DNA from: a virus
IMG/VR virus record: IMGVR_UViG_3300042939_000280
Coordinates: 1-42,198 of that record
Strand: one strand, 5' to 3'
DNA: 42,198 bases
The position numbers and the translations under genes were made by a program. Shown here piece by piece: positions 23,557 to 31,248 of the stretch; the stretch's first letter is position 1, and each line of letters opens with the position of its first letter. The notes below the pieces were generated by a model. That model ran no database searches, had not been told where the DNA came from, and saw only the letters and a program-made list of their open reading frames with translations.

Positions 23557-24791
23557 CAGGCGGCCTCAAGCGGAACGATCCCGGCTTCCTCCGTGATCAG
23601 CGTCGAGAAGTAGCCCGCGTAAGCAACCTGCAGACCGAACACCGACGGCTCGACCACCTGCAAAGTGCCCACCCGCTGCTCGAAGCACTCGATCGCGGCG
23701 GTGGAGAACAGGAACGCCTCGCCGGGGACCAGACCAGCAGACATGACCACCGGAATGCCGGAGATCGTGCCCATCAGGCCCTGGGCGAAACGGCCCGCCT
23801 CAAAACCGGGGGACTGAGCGTCCCGCGGGTTCACCGGGGCGAACAGCGGACCGAAAGTTCCCAGCACGTCGGGAGCGATGGCGATCATCAGACGACCCAT
23901 GCCCTTGACGGCGTTGTAGACGGTTCCGGCAGCCGACCACACGGCAGATGCCACGGTGTCAGCAGTCGGAGTCGCACCGTAACCGACCGCAGCAGTGCCG
24001 ACGCCACCCAGAGTGCCGGCCACCAGGGACTCGGTTTCGATCGAATACTGCTGACCGAGACCGTTGACCACCAGGTCCAGCGCCGACGGAGACGAGAAGT
24101 CGATCGCCTGCCGCGACACATTGACGTAGCCGCCGAGGGTCTTGGCGTTCACGACCTTGCGCTCGATCGTCATCTTCTGGCTGACCAGTTCCGACTTCTC
24201 GTCGGCAGGCCCACCAGCAGTACCCTGCAAGGCCACGGCCGTGTGCTGGGTGACGATCGGACGGTAGAACGTCGCGTTGTTCAGCGGCATCGTTCCGATC
24301 GAAGACACCAGCGGACGGGCCGCGTCGATGAAGTCGATGACGGGACCGACGATGGGGTCGGGGATGACACCCAGCGAATCGCTGGTCCGCTGATGATCGG
24401 CGGCCCGGCTGTAAACCTCCAGGCGGTCAGTCGCGTCGCGGCTGCCCTGTGCGCTGTTCCACATGTCCAGCATGTACGCACCGACCGAACGGTACTCGAC
24501 CTGGCCCGGCTCGGGCTTGCCCTTCATGATGGCGATGGCCTGATCGACAGCGCGACCCTTGCTGCGGGTCTCGTAGGCGATCCGGTTGACCTCTTGAGCC
24601 TGATCCAGTTCAGCCTGAATCTTTTCCATCCGGCCACGGGCCTCGATGACCATCTGATTTTCCTCGTCGTTGACATCCCGGCTCGCCGCGTTGGCGCGCT
24701 GGTAGATGCCCCTGACGAGGGATTCCTTTTGTTCCAGTTCCCGGTCGAGCCGCTGGATGTACTCGTCGCCAGCGGTGATGTTACTTCCCAC
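23556..24791 (-). CDS. Major capsid protein (HK97 fold) with N-terminal scaffold-like coiled coil
   Basis: I place the start at GTG 24789-24791, preceded by AAGGAGAT, giving 411 residues; the longer frame to 24887 has no comparable site. Residues 1-100 form a coiled coil (EYIQRLDRELEQKESLVRGI; EKIQAELDQAQEVNRIAY), the delta domain removed by the protease in this family. From about 130 the HK97-fold shell starts (DSLGVIPDPIVGPVIDFIDA, SSIGTMPLNNATFYRPIVTQ, KTLGGYVNVSRQAIDFSSPS, then FLFSTAAIECFEQRVGTLQV). The preceding 137-bp spacer (24792-24928) may carry a leader or promoter, but I see only weak boxes. It is followed by connector genes. Confidence 0.9.
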   Translation of the reverse strand: MGSNITAGDEYIQRLDRELEQKESLVRGIYQRANAASRDVNDEENQMVIEARGRMEKIQAELDQAQEVNRIAYETRSKGRAVDQAIAIMKGKPEPGQVEYRSVGAYMLDMWNSAQGSRDATDRLEVYSRAADHQRTSDSLGVIPDPIVGPVIDFIDAARPLVSSIGTMPLNNATFYRPIVTQHTAVALQGTAGGPADEKSELVSQKMTIERKVVNAKTLGGYVNVSRQAIDFSSPSALDLVVNGLGQQYSIETESLVAGTLGGVGTAAVGYGATPTADTVASAVWSAAGTVYNAVKGMGRLMIAIAPDVLGTFGPLFAPVNPRDAQSPGFEAGRFAQGLMGTISGIPVVMSAGLVPGEAFLFSTAAIECFEQRVGTLQVVEPSVFGLQVAYAGYFSTLITEEAGIVPLEAA

Positions 24792-24928
24792 CTTGATCTC
24801 CTTCGAGAGAAAGTTTTGTCTGATTTTGGCAACGGTCCTCTTGACCAACGAGTCCGAAAACGGACAGCCCTCCCGGCCAGCGCTCACCTATGTGATGACA
24901 GCAGACTAACACCAAAGAGATGGAAAAC

Positions 24929-25588
24929 TCAGCGACGCACGCGCTGAGAAGCCCAACGCAAAACAGGATCGTTCAAGAACTCATCCATTCGCGGGGTCTT
25001 GGAAACCGGCGGCAACTCTTCCGTGGAACCCTCGCTGCGCATCGCCAGAACTTTCGCACCCTCATAAGCGGGCTGGCCGACGAACGCCAAATGATCCAGG
25101 AACGCCCGGTTCACCCGGCGAGTCTTTGTGTACTGATCCAAGTCCTGATCGAATTTCGGATTCTTGATCATGAACCCGATGCTGGGGAACAGCGCCTCAT
25201 CGCTGGCGAGTTCCAAAGTTTCATCACCTACAGCGGTGCGGCTGATCTTCACTTCGCTGATCAGACCGGCGTCCCGGTAAGGGTCCGACGAAAGCACCCG
25301 ACCGACCAGCCGCGCACCGACATGCTCCGGTGCCGGGATGCTCAAAGAGGTGGTCGCGGGAATCTTGCGGGTCTGGCTTTCGATGCCATTGAAAGCGCTC
25401 CGCGAGAACACCTCCGTCCACATCTCCTGGCGGAAAGGAACCGTGGTGGGATGCTCATACGGAACGGCCAGCACGGTGATGATCCGCTGGGCGAAATCCA
25501 CGTTGTCGATCTGAACGCCGGTTGAACGGGTTTCTATTTGCGAAGGCATCGCATTGCGATCCACGCCCGTCTGCTCATCTTCCGACAC
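24929..25588 (-). CDS. Prohead protease (U35/HK97-type)
   Basis: A 219-residue protease upstream of the capsid gene. The start is GTG 25586-25588 with GGGAGGTG 8-9 nt away. Motifs match the HK97 prohead protease family: RIITVLAVPYEHPTTV, EVFSRSAFNG, then H89 in APEHVGARLVGRV (the usual catalytic-His position), EALFPSIGFMI with the candidate nucleophile Ser, and FLDHLAFVGQPAYEGAKVLA. It matures the capsid by removing the N-terminal coiled coil. The 200-bp region before it (25589-25788) contains no convincing gene. Confidence 0.9.
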   Translation of the reverse strand: MSEDEQTGVDRNAMPSQIETRSTGVQIDNVDFAQRIITVLAVPYEHPTTVPFRQEMWTEVFSRSAFNGIESQTRKIPATTSLSIPAPEHVGARLVGRVLSSDPYRDAGLISEVKISRTAVGDETLELASDEALFPSIGFMIKNPKFDQDLDQYTKTRRVNRAFLDHLAFVGQPAYEGAKVLAMRSEGSTEELPPVSKTPRMDEFLNDPVLRWASQRVRR

Positions 25589-25788
25589 TTTAGGCCACCT
25601 CCCGCGTCACCGCGTCACCTATGACTCAGAGGCTAGGCTACCGCAATCACCCATCTTTGATGCACATGTCGTGCATGTTTAGGTCACCTTTCCGACCGAC
25701 TGGTGCAGTAGGCCACCAGCTTCCAGTTGAAACGGTACTGGGTCGCCCCGCACTGAAACACCAGATCGGGATCATCTTTGATCGGCCA
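25589..25788. other. Gene-poor spacer between membrane protein and protease
   Basis: The spacer holds an inverted repeat (ATGCAC-ATGTC-GTGCAT at about 25660-25676) and a direct GGTGACGC repeat near 25606-25621 on the minus strand. In frame after the membrane protein's TGA there are 34 open codons (ending YCTSRSER), too short to call. I see no clear promoter. Confidence 0.45.
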
Positions 25789-26424
25789 TCAGATCACCGG
25801 CAAGCCAGCCATCCTGAACGCCACCAACGCCATCATCCCCAACGCCACCAACGTCAAACCGAACTGAATTCGCAGGTCAGCGAACTTTGTGGCGACCGCA
25901 CCGAAGAACAGCACCATCGCCAGCAGCACCGCCTGCAAGGTGTAGCGAGTCGACGTTTCCCCCGCCTGCGCGGCCTCGGCCAGTTTGGTTTCGGCTTCAG
26001 CAGCGAACGCCTCAGCCCTGACCTGACCCCGCGGAACGTAAGAGTCCAAGTCCAGTGGTGTCCCCTTGGGCAACGTGTTGTCGACAGGGTTGCCGTCAAC
26101 GTCAAGAACCTCGGTGCGAAGCCACTCATCCTGGGCGATGTCCAAGGCCGGGGAGAATCTGTCCCGCAGGAACCCGGCCAACTCGTCGCGGTTAAGGGTG
26201 ACCGATTTCTCCCACTCCACCCAGATCGTTGCGTCCACCACCGATTGCGTCACCCCGTCGGACGCGGCCCGACCAGCGTCTGCGCGCAGCAACGAAGAAT
26301 CCGCCTTGGCATCTGAGGACACCGAATCCCACTGGCTACCCTGATACGTCACCCAAGCAGTGATGACCGCGGCCAACGCCATCATCGCGGCAACCGCCAC
26401 GTCTAGACGGCGACTATTCAGCAC
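25789..26424 (-). CDS. Membrane protein with three transmembrane helices, head region
   Basis: A 211-residue protein. Helices are at about 9-27 (VAVAAMMALAAVITAWVTYQ), 160-180 (YTLQAVLLAMVLFFGAVATK) and 188-206 (FGLTLVALGMMALVAFRMA). The loop between the first and second (about 130 residues, highly charged, including AEAFAAEAETKLAEAAQAGE) probably faces one side of the membrane. It resembles bacterial membrane proteins of unknown role more than virion proteins. It lies between the portal and the protease, an unusual site for a membrane gene. It could be an accessory gene affecting the host envelope or superinfection. No enzyme motif is visible. Confidence 0.75.
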   Translation of the reverse strand: MLNSRRLDVAVAAMMALAAVITAWVTYQGSQWDSVSSDAKADSSLLRADAGRAASDGVTQSVVDATIWVEWEKSVTLNRDELAGFLRDRFSPALDIAQDEWLRTEVLDVDGNPVDNTLPKGTPLDLDSYVPRGQVRAEAFAAEAETKLAEAAQAGETSTRYTLQAVLLAMVLFFGAVATKFADLRIQFGLTLVALGMMALVAFRMAGLPVI

Positions 26425-26433
26425 AGCGGTGGC

Positions 26434-27666
26434 CTAATCCATCCCGCCGGTGAGCCTGGACGCCACCGCCTCTGCCGGCTCCTGACTCAGGCGCTCCATC
26501 GCACGCGCCTCATCAGGTGTCATAACACCGCATTCGATCAAAGTCTTATACGAGTTGGCACGGTCAACCAGACTGGGCCGGGTGTAGTCGTCGCGGTTCA
26601 TTTCCAAGGACTGCGGACCTGGAAGCGCCCACCCGCTCAACGCGCCCATGACGGCGTTCGCTTTCGGCCGCAGACTGGAGCGGTCATGGAACCCGAACAG
26701 CTGCTCGATGTTGGAGTAGGTGAGCGATCCGGTCGCACCGGGAAGCCCGACAAGGAACGGCGGAACACCCAGCAGAATCGCCATGCGCGCCTCAGCGAAC
26801 TGCGTCATCTCCAACAAGCTGATCTCACTGGCGTTCATCGTCTTCGCCTGATGCAGCATCGCACCGTTGGACACCAAAGCCGGGTGCCCCGAATAGCGGG
26901 TACGTGACTCAATCCACCGATCCATCAAGTCGGTCGCCTCGGACTGGCTGATCTTACGGTCGATACTCAACCAGTACAGGGGAACGCCACCCGTTTCGGC
27001 CAAATTCTGCGTGTACCTTTGCAGCAACCCGATGGTGACGGCGCGGTCAGCGGCAGATTCCAGCGGACCGTGACCGCGAGGATCGTCAATCGTTGTCTGG
27101 TACCGAATGTGCAGGATGTCTTTGGTGACATTCATTGCGCCCAGCCTGTACTCGCGCACCCCGCCGTTCATCTCAACGGTGACCAGCCACGGAGGAATGA
27201 CGCGGAACCGGATCGGATAGCCGTCCGAATCGTGCGCCATCGCCAGCACGAACGCTTCACCAAGGTGGTAATCCCAGAACAGCTGCTTGGCGAACTCCTG
27301 CCAGGAGGCGTAGACAGTCGGGTCAGGATTAGCCATCCACGGCAACGACCTGATGACGCTGCCGTTGCGGAGCCGGTAGATCGGCATGGAACTGAGAACC
27401 GACGAGTTGAGGTCGATGCACGCCCACGCGACATCAACCAGGGTTTTAACCTGATGACCCGCTTCCCAGTTCGGGGTTGCCCAGCTTTCGGGATACCCCG
27501 ACCACGGAGAAGGCTGAATCCACGGAAGCGCCCGCGCCTCAGGCAGGTCAGTCAGCGAGCTGATGTCCACCATGTCCGGGTCGCCAGGGTTGTACGTAGG
27601 ACTGCCATTACTGTTGGGCACCATGCCGCTGGCGGTTTCACCTTTAAGCCAGCTCCAAAAGCTCAC
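26434..27666 (-). CDS. Portal protein
   Basis: A 410-residue protein, HK97-type portal. It contains TLVDVAWACIDLNSSVLSSM (clamp region), SWQEFAKQLFWDYHLGEAFV, RYQTTIDDPRGHGPLESAAD, then ISLLEMTQFAEARMAILLGV and PPFLVGLPGATGSLTYSNIE (characteristic GVPPFLVG motif), followed by a C-terminal region with MTPDEARAMERLSQEP. It forms the dodecameric channel for DNA packaging. It follows the terminase gene after an inserted HNH gene. Confidence 0.9.
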   Translation of the reverse strand: MSFWSWLKGETASGMVPNSNGSPTYNPGDPDMVDISSLTDLPEARALPWIQPSPWSGYPESWATPNWEAGHQVKTLVDVAWACIDLNSSVLSSMPIYRLRNGSVIRSLPWMANPDPTVYASWQEFAKQLFWDYHLGEAFVLAMAHDSDGYPIRFRVIPPWLVTVEMNGGVREYRLGAMNVTKDILHIRYQTTIDDPRGHGPLESAADRAVTIGLLQRYTQNLAETGGVPLYWLSIDRKISQSEATDLMDRWIESRTRYSGHPALVSNGAMLHQAKTMNASEISLLEMTQFAEARMAILLGVPPFLVGLPGATGSLTYSNIEQLFGFHDRSSLRPKANAVMGALSGWALPGPQSLEMNRDDYTRPSLVDRANSYKTLIECGVMTPDEARAMERLSQEPAEAVASRLTGGMD

Positions 27667-27678
27667 CGGACTCGCCTC

Positions 27679-28197
27679 CTATGCCTGGGCCGCGGCACGG
27701 CGGCGCTTGTAATACTCCCGCATATATTCATTGCGGTCACGCTTCCGCTTCATGCCCCGCTGTATCTTGTTGTTGCATTCCCGGCAGTGCCTTGTTCCGT
27801 TCTTGGCTAGCTTAGTGTTCTCCGGCGTGTATTCGTGCCCATGAACGCAGTGCGTCTTCGCGGCCTTTTGGGAAGTCAACGTGAGTGTTGATCGCAACAG
27901 GTTGACTTTGCGCGTGACAGGTTCCAAGTGATCCGGATTCACGCAGCTACGGTGGCGGCAGTTAGCGCCACCGCTGCACGACTGATCGTTGTTGTGGCAG
28001 ACGTGATCGAGATCCATCCCATCAGATATGGAACCGAACGTCCGTTCATACAGCCAGCGATGCGCCGGAACCTGCTTCTTGCTTTCCCTGTCGTAGAACG
28101 CTCCGTACCCGCCACCCGACTTCCCGGCAACCCACTCCCAGCAGCCGCTTTCCTTAATTTCGACGCGTTCCATGAAGCGTTTCATGCCCAAGTCCAC
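27679..28197 (-). CDS. HNH homing-type endonuclease between terminase and portal
   Basis: A 172-residue protein. The HNH core is DLDHVCHNN (D64, H65) and CRHRSCVNPDHLEPVTRKVN (N87, H90), with zinc-binding cysteines at 67, 74, 80 and 85. The N-terminus (CWEWVAGKSGGGYGAFYD) and VPAHRWLYERTFG match phage HNH_3-type homing enzymes. The C-terminus has a second zinc finger (THCVHGHEYTPENT; RHCRECNNK) for DNA binding, then a very basic tail. Such genes insert between conserved genes and copy themselves by cutting a gene-less neighbour. Here it splits terminase and portal. A palindrome lies 25 bp before it. Confidence 0.9.
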   Translation of the reverse strand: MDLGMKRFMERVEIKESGCWEWVAGKSGGGYGAFYDRESKKQVPAHRWLYERTFGSISDGMDLDHVCHNNDQSCSGGANCRHRSCVNPDHLEPVTRKVNLLRSTLTLTSQKAAKTHCVHGHEYTPENTKLAKNGTRHCRECNNKIQRGMKRKRDRNEYMREYYKRRRAAAQA

Positions 28198-28222
28198 ACG
28201 TCACATACTATCAAGCATGAAG

Positions 28223-28243
28223 GGTGTTGCGAAACGCAACACC
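28223..28243. repeat. Dispersed palindrome (copy 12), intergenic
   Basis: GGTGTTGCG-AAA-CGCAACACC, perfect. It sits in the 47-bp spacer and ends 1 bp from the terminase stop codon, before the homing HNH gene. Confidence 0.95.
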
Positions 28244-28244
28244 C

Positions 28245-29720
28245 TCATAACAGCACCGGCATCGGCGCGGCAGTCATCCCGTATCGGTACAGAGCGCACG
28301 AACACGCCACCGCTGGGGACACATCAACGCTGTAACTCCGGCGATCAAACACTTCAGATTCCCCCGAAACGATGAACCGTGTCCTGGTCATCGCCATCGC
28401 CGTGTTCAGTTCCTCCTGGTCGAGATGGCAAATCGTCGCATTCTTGATGGCCTCCTGCATGGTCGAGTAGGAAGCCGCCATGTCGGTCTGAGACAGCCGC
28501 TTGTATTCGATGTTCGCTTCCACCAACGCAGGCTCAAGCGAACGGGCAGCCCCGCTGGTGATCGCAACCTCCACGATGGTCCGATTGTCGATCAGCTTCT
28601 GCACCTGAGAAATGGCATCGCGGGCCTTGACCTCGGTAGCCATCAGCAGCACCCGCGAGCCGTTATCGGTGTCAACCTCACCGGCGACACCGATCCAGCA
28701 ATGCCGACGATCAGGACTCATGTCGATAACAACCGCAGCACTCGACGGAGTATCCGCGCCGCGGTCAGCAAGGTCGCTCCACGCCGCCAAGTCGAACGCG
28801 CTGGCCTCGTCGGAATCCCAGATACCCAACGCCTCACGTTGAAAGCCGCTGTCGTCAAGACGGCGACGCAAACGCTGAATTGACACGACCGGAGTCCGAT
28901 GCGGACACGAAGGGTTGCCCTTCATCCACTGATCCACGTCGTCGATGTCGGCGTTCTCGTCAGCGCCGCACTCAACCCACGCCAGATCAGTGGCCTCGCC
29001 AGACCACGCCTCGCGGCGCATGACAGTGAACATCTCAGAGTTGTCGGACGGCTTCGGCGGCGTGCCCACATAGGTGTGCAAGCCCAGCCGCGACGTGTTC
29101 AGCGTGGCGAGCATGTCCTGCATGGCGCGCTGAGACAGAATCTGCGCCTCATCCGACATCAACATGTCCACGCCGGGAATGCCTCGACCGAACCCGCGTT
29201 CACGCGCACCGAACAGGATGCGCGAACCGTTGACGAACTCGACCGCCTCGTCGCCGGAACCCAAGATCACCTTCTTGATGAACGGCTTGACCTTCTCCCG
29301 CTTACAGAAAGCCTGCACAGCCTGAAACGATTCACTGTTCGTCTTCACATGATGGGACGTCCAGATACCCAGCAGGCCGGGGAACTCCACAGCCATCCCG
29401 AACATCACAGCAGTCAACGTGAAAGTTTTCCCGACCTGACGCGGCAAGCTCATGCCGAACCCGCCGACAGTGTGGGCGATTACGCCGTCCTCGCGGTGGG
29501 CGAGCAGCAGCCCGGCGATACCGTCCTGCCAACGATCCAGCGAAATACCCAGACGTTCGTCGCACGTTTCACGAACAGCAGGCCAGTACGAGCCGGTGAT
29601 GCCGGTAGGAATAACCAGCTTCCTGGCCACCTCGGACAGCTTACGGTCGACGCGATCCTCAGAGATCGTCGGCGGGGTCCCACTTTTTGCGGGCCGCTTT
29701 CCCGATGCCATTAGACTCAC
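28245..29720 (-). CDS. Terminase large subunit
   Basis: A 491-residue packaging motor. It starts at GTG after AAGGAAGG and overlaps the previous gene by 62 bp. The ATPase has a Walker A-type loop LPRQVGKTF (about 92-100), a Walker B VDMLMSDEAQ (D190, E191) and a coupling motif YVGTPPKP (about 217-224). The nuclease domain starts near 325 with VVIDMSPDRRH (D333) and continues to C-terminal acidic residues. It cuts and pumps DNA into the head through the portal. The palindrome follows the stop directly. Confidence 0.93.
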   Translation of the reverse strand: MSLMASGKRPAKSGTPPTISEDRVDRKLSEVARKLVIPTGITGSYWPAVRETCDERLGISLDRWQDGIAGLLLAHREDGVIAHTVGGFGMSLPRQVGKTFTLTAVMFGMAVEFPGLLGIWTSHHVKTNSESFQAVQAFCKREKVKPFIKKVILGSGDEAVEFVNGSRILFGARERGFGRGIPGVDMLMSDEAQILSQRAMQDMLATLNTSRLGLHTYVGTPPKPSDNSEMFTVMRREAWSGEATDLAWVECGADENADIDDVDQWMKGNPSCPHRTPVVSIQRLRRRLDDSGFQREALGIWDSDEASAFDLAAWSDLADRGADTPSSAAVVIDMSPDRRHCWIGVAGEVDTDNGSRVLLMATEVKARDAISQVQKLIDNRTIVEVAITSGAARSLEPALVEANIEYKRLSQTDMAASYSTMQEAIKNATICHLDQEELNTAMAMTRTRFIVSGESEVFDRRSYSVDVSPAVACSCALYRYGMTAAPMPVLL

Positions 29721-29907
29721 CGCCTTCCTTCTTCTGGCGCTCTTCCAGGTCGCGTATCTCTTTCACCGTGTCCTGCAAACGCCTGGTCAGCGGAGACAGG
29801 TCGCGCATCGGGCAGTCCTCGATAGCCTCGGCCAGCCGATCCCGAATGGCGTACAGCAGCTTCAGTTCATCGCCGCTGGCGGCGGCGGCCGACACACTCA
29901 TCATCAA
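29659..29907 (-). CDS. Probable terminase small subunit
   Basis: An 82-residue protein directly upstream of the large terminase gene. It is almost wholly helical: GDELKLLYAIRDRLAEAIED, then MRDLSPLTRRLQDTVKEIRD and LEERQKKEGG. This helical pattern is common in short actinophage proteins at this position that are taken as small terminases. There is no recognisable helix-turn-helix. The start could be any of three consecutive ATG codons. It is likely the DNA-recognition subunit, but the identification rests mainly on position. Confidence 0.6.
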   Translation of the reverse strand: MMMSVSAAAASGDELKLLYAIRDRLAEAIEDCPMRDLSPLTRRLQDTVKEIRDLEERQKKEGGESNGIGKAARKKWDPADDL

Positions 29908-29912
29908 CCCTT

Positions 29913-30230
29913 TCAGCGGAAGAACTCCAGCGCCGCCGGCGCGACAGGCGCAGGCTTCCGTAACAACTCATCTTCAGCGCGAACCTCCGACAGCGGTCGC
30001 GCCTTCCGGCGCAAGTTGCACGGCTGACAGCTGCCCCGCAGATTCTGCCGCACATACTTCAGGTCGGGTCGGTGGCTGACCGGGATGATGTGGTCAGCGG
30101 TGGTCGACCACCGGGTGCAGCAGGACAGCCGCAACCTGCACACCGGCTCTTCCTTGATAACACTGAGACGCAGCTTCTGCCAGCGATAGCTGGTGAGTTG
30201 CCCACGACGTTGGGGCCGCGCACGCCTCAT
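29913..30230 (-). CDS. HNH endonuclease (packaging-associated)
   Basis: A 105-residue protein. ATG 30228-30230 overlaps the upstream stop as ATGA, so I prefer it over the longer frame to 30266. HNH features: C31, C37 and C38 (CRLRLSCCTR), D46-H47 (TTADHIIPVSHRPD), N63 (VRQNLRGSCQPCN) and C68-x2-C71. The N-terminus is strongly basic. HNH proteins encoded next to the terminase often assist cleavage of concatemers at packaging in HK97-like phages; this one fits that group rather than the homing type. Confidence 0.85.
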   Translation of the reverse strand: MRRARPQRRGQLTSYRWQKLRLSVIKEEPVCRLRLSCCTRWSTTADHIIPVSHRPDLKYVRQNLRGSCQPCNLRRKARPLSEVRAEDELLRKPAPVAPAALEFFR

Positions 30231-30502
30231 GGCCCACGTCCGTGATCCTGCACCCGTATCGACCATTCGGATTTCCCTGTGGTCGCGTCAATGCTGACAC
30301 TGCTACCCGTTAACGCTGCATCGGCCATAACAATCATGATGGCCTTAAGCCACGGTTCTGGCTTGGCATTTTTTTCGAGTGCGTCCCTGAAGTAGTCGGG
30401 CGGAATGAATCTCCACTCGTCAAGAGCGTCGTCGAAAACAACGGACCCATCGACGGCCAGGCGCACGCGGGCGGTCAACGAACTGTTCTTTCGTGCGGAC
30501 AT
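30227..30502 (-). CDS. Small conserved-looking phage protein, unknown function
   Basis: A 91-residue protein. MSARKNSSLTARVRLAVDGS opens a beta-rich start, DEWRFIPPDYFRDALEKN a helix, and WLKAIMIVMADAALTGSSVS then IDATTGKSEWSIRVQ end the chain. It overlaps its upstream neighbour by 28 bp and the HNH gene by 4 bp, so the three are translationally coupled. I do not recognise a family. Its place at the head of the packaging genes suggests a late role. Confidence 0.7.
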   Translation of the reverse strand: MSARKNSSLTARVRLAVDGSVVFDDALDEWRFIPPDYFRDALEKNAKPEPWLKAIMIVMADAALTGSSVSIDATTGKSEWSIRVQDHGRGP

Positions 30503-30912
30503 TCAGGGGAAAGCACGCCCAGGTTTGCGATCAACTGCTTTCCGTCAACAACGACGACCGGCGAATCAGTGACGGTGAGAATAGCCAGCGGACTGGAACG
30601 AGCCTTGTCGCACCGGCAGTGGATCGGAACGACCCGCCTAGCGGAATCGTGTTCGATGCTGCGCGCCTCTTGCCGCAACCGGGCAACGTCGTCCTTGGCG
30701 ATCATCTCAACCTCGCCCTCGGTTTCGATGAGGCCAGCAATAGCCTCCCCCAAAAGGTTAGCTGTTTCGTCGGCAAGATCAGCCATCTCTTTCGGCATCC
30801 CCGCAGTTCTGAACTGCGGCAGCAGAATCTTGGCAGCGTTCGGCTGGCCAGGCCGCACAAGTCCCTCGCGTAAACCTTTCGCGATCAACTCGGCAACCCT
30901 TTTGCTTTGCAC
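30475..30912 (-). CDS. First gene of the leftward packaging/structural block, unknown function
   Basis: A 145-residue protein, GTG start at 30910-30912, 7 nt after a -10 box (TTGACA / TAATTT promoter at 30920-30949), so the mRNA is probably leaderless here. The N-terminal half is helical (RVAELIAKGLREGLVRPG; MADLADETANLLGEAIAGLI). The C-terminal half is beta-like and has cysteines (VVPIHCRCDKARSSPLAIL; GVLSPECPHERT) that could bind zinc. It is divergent from the WhiB gene. The function is unknown. Confidence 0.7.
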   Translation of the reverse strand: MQSKRVAELIAKGLREGLVRPGQPNAAKILLPQFRTAGMPKEMADLADETANLLGEAIAGLIETEGEVEMIAKDDVARLRQEARSIEHDSARRVVPIHCRCDKARSSPLAILTVTDSPVVVVDGKQLIANLGVLSPECPHERTVR

Positions 30913-30919
30913 GACATCA

Positions 30920-30949
30920 AAATTAGCGGCATGGCGATAAAGATGTCAA
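30920..30949 (-). promoter_or_regulatory. Leftward promoter of the packaging/structural block
   Basis: Minus-strand TTGACA (30944-30949), an 18-bp spacer, and TAATTT (30920-30925). The GTG of the 145-residue gene follows by 7 nt. It is a full consensus -35 box in the only divergent intergenic region of the left arm. Confidence 0.65.
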
Positions 30950-30963
30950 AAGGCACCACTGTT

Positions 30964-30969
30964 TATGAT
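30964..30969 (+). promoter_or_regulatory. Candidate -10 box of the WhiB gene
   Basis: TATGAT at 30964-30969 lies 6 nt before GTG 30976, consistent with a leaderless transcript. I see no good -35 box at the usual distance. Confidence 0.45.
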
Positions 30970-30975
30970 GATGAC

Positions 30976-31248
30976 GTGACAAGTAATAGATGGGAAGACG
31001 CCCAGTGTTGCAAAGCGCAACACCTCCCATGGACGGGCGACCACATGCCGACAAAGCAGGCATTCGACGAGATGTCTTCCATCTGCGCCGAATGCCCGCT
31101 CCTGATGCCATGCGCCCGGTACGCCCTGACAGAAGCGGCCGGCGGCTTCTACGCCGGAGTGTGGCTCCCCTGGAAAACGCAACGCGAAGCCGGACACAGG
31201 CGAGTCGCCCGCATCCAGCTTCGCGCCAAAGCACTGGTCAAGGTCTAG
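30976..31248 (+). CDS. WhiB-family iron-sulfur transcription regulator
   Basis: I chose GTG 30976 as the start, giving 90 residues; in-frame ATGs at 30907, 30931 and 30943 lie upstream of the putative -10. The four Fe-S ligands are C11 or C12, C37, C40 and C46 (ICAECPLLMPC), the C-x2-C-x5-C part being diagnostic. Then comes GGFYAGVW (56-63), the WhiB glycine-rich turn, and a basic C-terminal tail (HRRVARIQLRAKAL) for DNA. It is on the plus strand, divergent from the structural block and convergent (11-bp overlap) with the primase gene. Its first Cys codons lie inside a copy of the palindrome. It probably controls host or phage transcription through sigma-factor contact. Confidence 0.85.
   Translation: MTSNRWEDAQCCKAQHLPWTGDHMPTKQAFDEMSSICAECPLLMPCARYALTEAAGGFYAGVWLPWKTQREAGHRRVARIQLRAKALVKV
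31004..31024. repeat. Dispersed palindrome (copy 13), in WhiB coding sequence
   Basis: AGTGTTGCA-AAG-CGCAACACC; it deviates from the others at the last base of the left arm. It is translated as part of QCCKAQHL, including the first conserved cysteine. Confidence 0.9.

Noticed and set aside
24841-24928. Promoter before the major capsid gene
   Set aside because: I found only TTGGTG and TAGGTG boxes 19 bp apart on the minus strand, too weak to list.
25686-25788. Extra gene or stop-codon read-through after the membrane protein
   Set aside because: The 34 in-frame codons after the TGA look slightly protein-like, but there is no start, ribosome-binding site or stop context to support them.
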